From Haliclona indistincta (lineage: Eukaryota; Porifera; Demospongiae; Haplosclerida; Chalinidae): DNA of 64,000 nt. Below the pieces are notes generated by a model, which made no database searches, was not told where the DNA came from, and saw only the letters and a program-made list of their open reading frames with translations. Shown piece by piece: positions 63,578 through 64,000 of this stretch (the first letter of the stretch is position 1; every line of letters begins with the position of its first letter). The stretch is taken from positions 6,567,754 through 6,631,753 of the forward strand of contig OZ024792.1 of assembly GCA_964017065.1 (NCBI GenBank), read 5' to 3'. The position numbers were made by a program, and so were the translations under genes.

Positions 63578-64000
63578 TAACCCTCGGCGCATGCGCGAGG
63601 GTTACGGTACTTGCTCTGTCATTAACCCTCGGCGCATGCGCGAGGGTTACGGTACTTGCTTTGTCGTTCGGTCGGTCTGTCTGTCTGTCTGTCTCTCTTC
63701 TGCTACAGAGATCAGCGATCGCTTCTACGCGTCAACTAAGGTATGAACAGGCTAAGCATGACCATGGCTTGCAATGTGACTCGTGGATTTTGCTAAAGTG
63801 CTTTTGTTCTCGAGTTATGGCTGGCTCACCTTGCATGACGGCCGTCTTTGACCTCTCTGACGACAAAAGCGCCCATAGTTGACTACCTAGGTACTTGTAG
63901 ATTCCATCTAAACTGCAAGACAGCTCTGGGGGTGCGTAGACATCTCAAGAAAAAGCCTATCAAGGCCAAGAGCAATGGCTACCTACTCAGTGTTCACGGT
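63578..64000 (+). mobile_element. Start of another hairpin-bounded element (runs off the window)
   Basis: Two 44-bp tandem copies, each starting with a perfect palindrome CCCTCGGCGCATGCGCGAGGG followed by TTACGGTACTTGCT, then CTGTCTGTCTGTCTGTC and TTCTCGAGTTATGGC. The order (palindrome, CTGTCTGTC run, TTCTYGAGTTATGGC) parallels the elements at 56510 and 62743, so it is a diverged member of the same group. Confidence 0.55.

Noticed and set aside
1..64000. tRNA, rRNA or snRNA genes
   Set aside because: No cloverleaf, rRNA or snRNA signature recognised by eye; a covariance-model scan was not possible, so small RNAs may be missed.

Overview
This window looks like animal nuclear DNA, most likely from a sponge (inference). 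Genes are broken into many short exons by GT-AG introns of about 50-100 nt. The protein families are metazoan: a CSPG4/NG2-type proteoglycan, Roco (Roc-COR) GTPases with Death domains, a DNase I-like enzyme and 5-hydroxyisourate hydrolase (HIUase). There are no bacterial-style operons or ribosome binding sites.

Layout. The window is a set of recent segmental duplications. (1) 2-3859 is the 3' part of a CSPG4-like gene; 14471-21054 is a second, longer copy about 98% identical to it. (2) Three Roco genes lie on the + strand: A (5158-13257), B (22308-37040) and C (38280-52742). (3) A minus-strand HIUase unit sits head-to-head just upstream of each Roco gene (A and B decayed, C nearly intact). 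A fourth copy, after Roco C, forms the 3' part of a gene whose upstream exons encode a complete DNase I fold (53163-58532, minus). (4) 56.2-64 kb is dominated by nested mobile elements, long inverted repeats and an RT-encoding retroelement.

Main discovery candidate. Between the first coding exon of each Roco gene (M-A-T-K-E-K-S-L-W, ending in phase 0) and the Roc GTPase exon lie tandem arrays of an approximately 89-bp unit. Each unit is an intron with good splice signals, and neighbouring units are separated by exactly 3 nt. The flanks are nearly invariant, but the 3-nt core is highly variable. I count about 106 units with 23 different triplets, encoding 15 amino acids and no stop. The arrays are followed by further small exons (3, 9, 15 and 4 nt) whose phases join in frame to the P-loop exon. 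The simplest reading is arrays of single-codon microexons that could build a variable N-terminal peptide on a Death-domain GTPase, either fixed per gene or diversified by alternative splicing.

How the parts fit. The Roco proteins read: variable N-terminal peptide, Roc GTPase, COR, Cys/His-rich segment, Death domain, Ser/Thr/Pro 11-residue repeat stalk. They then end in a second Death domain (A) or a C-terminal transmembrane segment (C; B has a stop just before it). This suggests innate-immune or cell-death style signalling proteins with a diversified end (inference). The HIUase units belong to purine (urate) catabolism, and the DNase I-HIUase arrangement would put DNA breakdown and urate breakdown in one polypeptide if it is really expressed.
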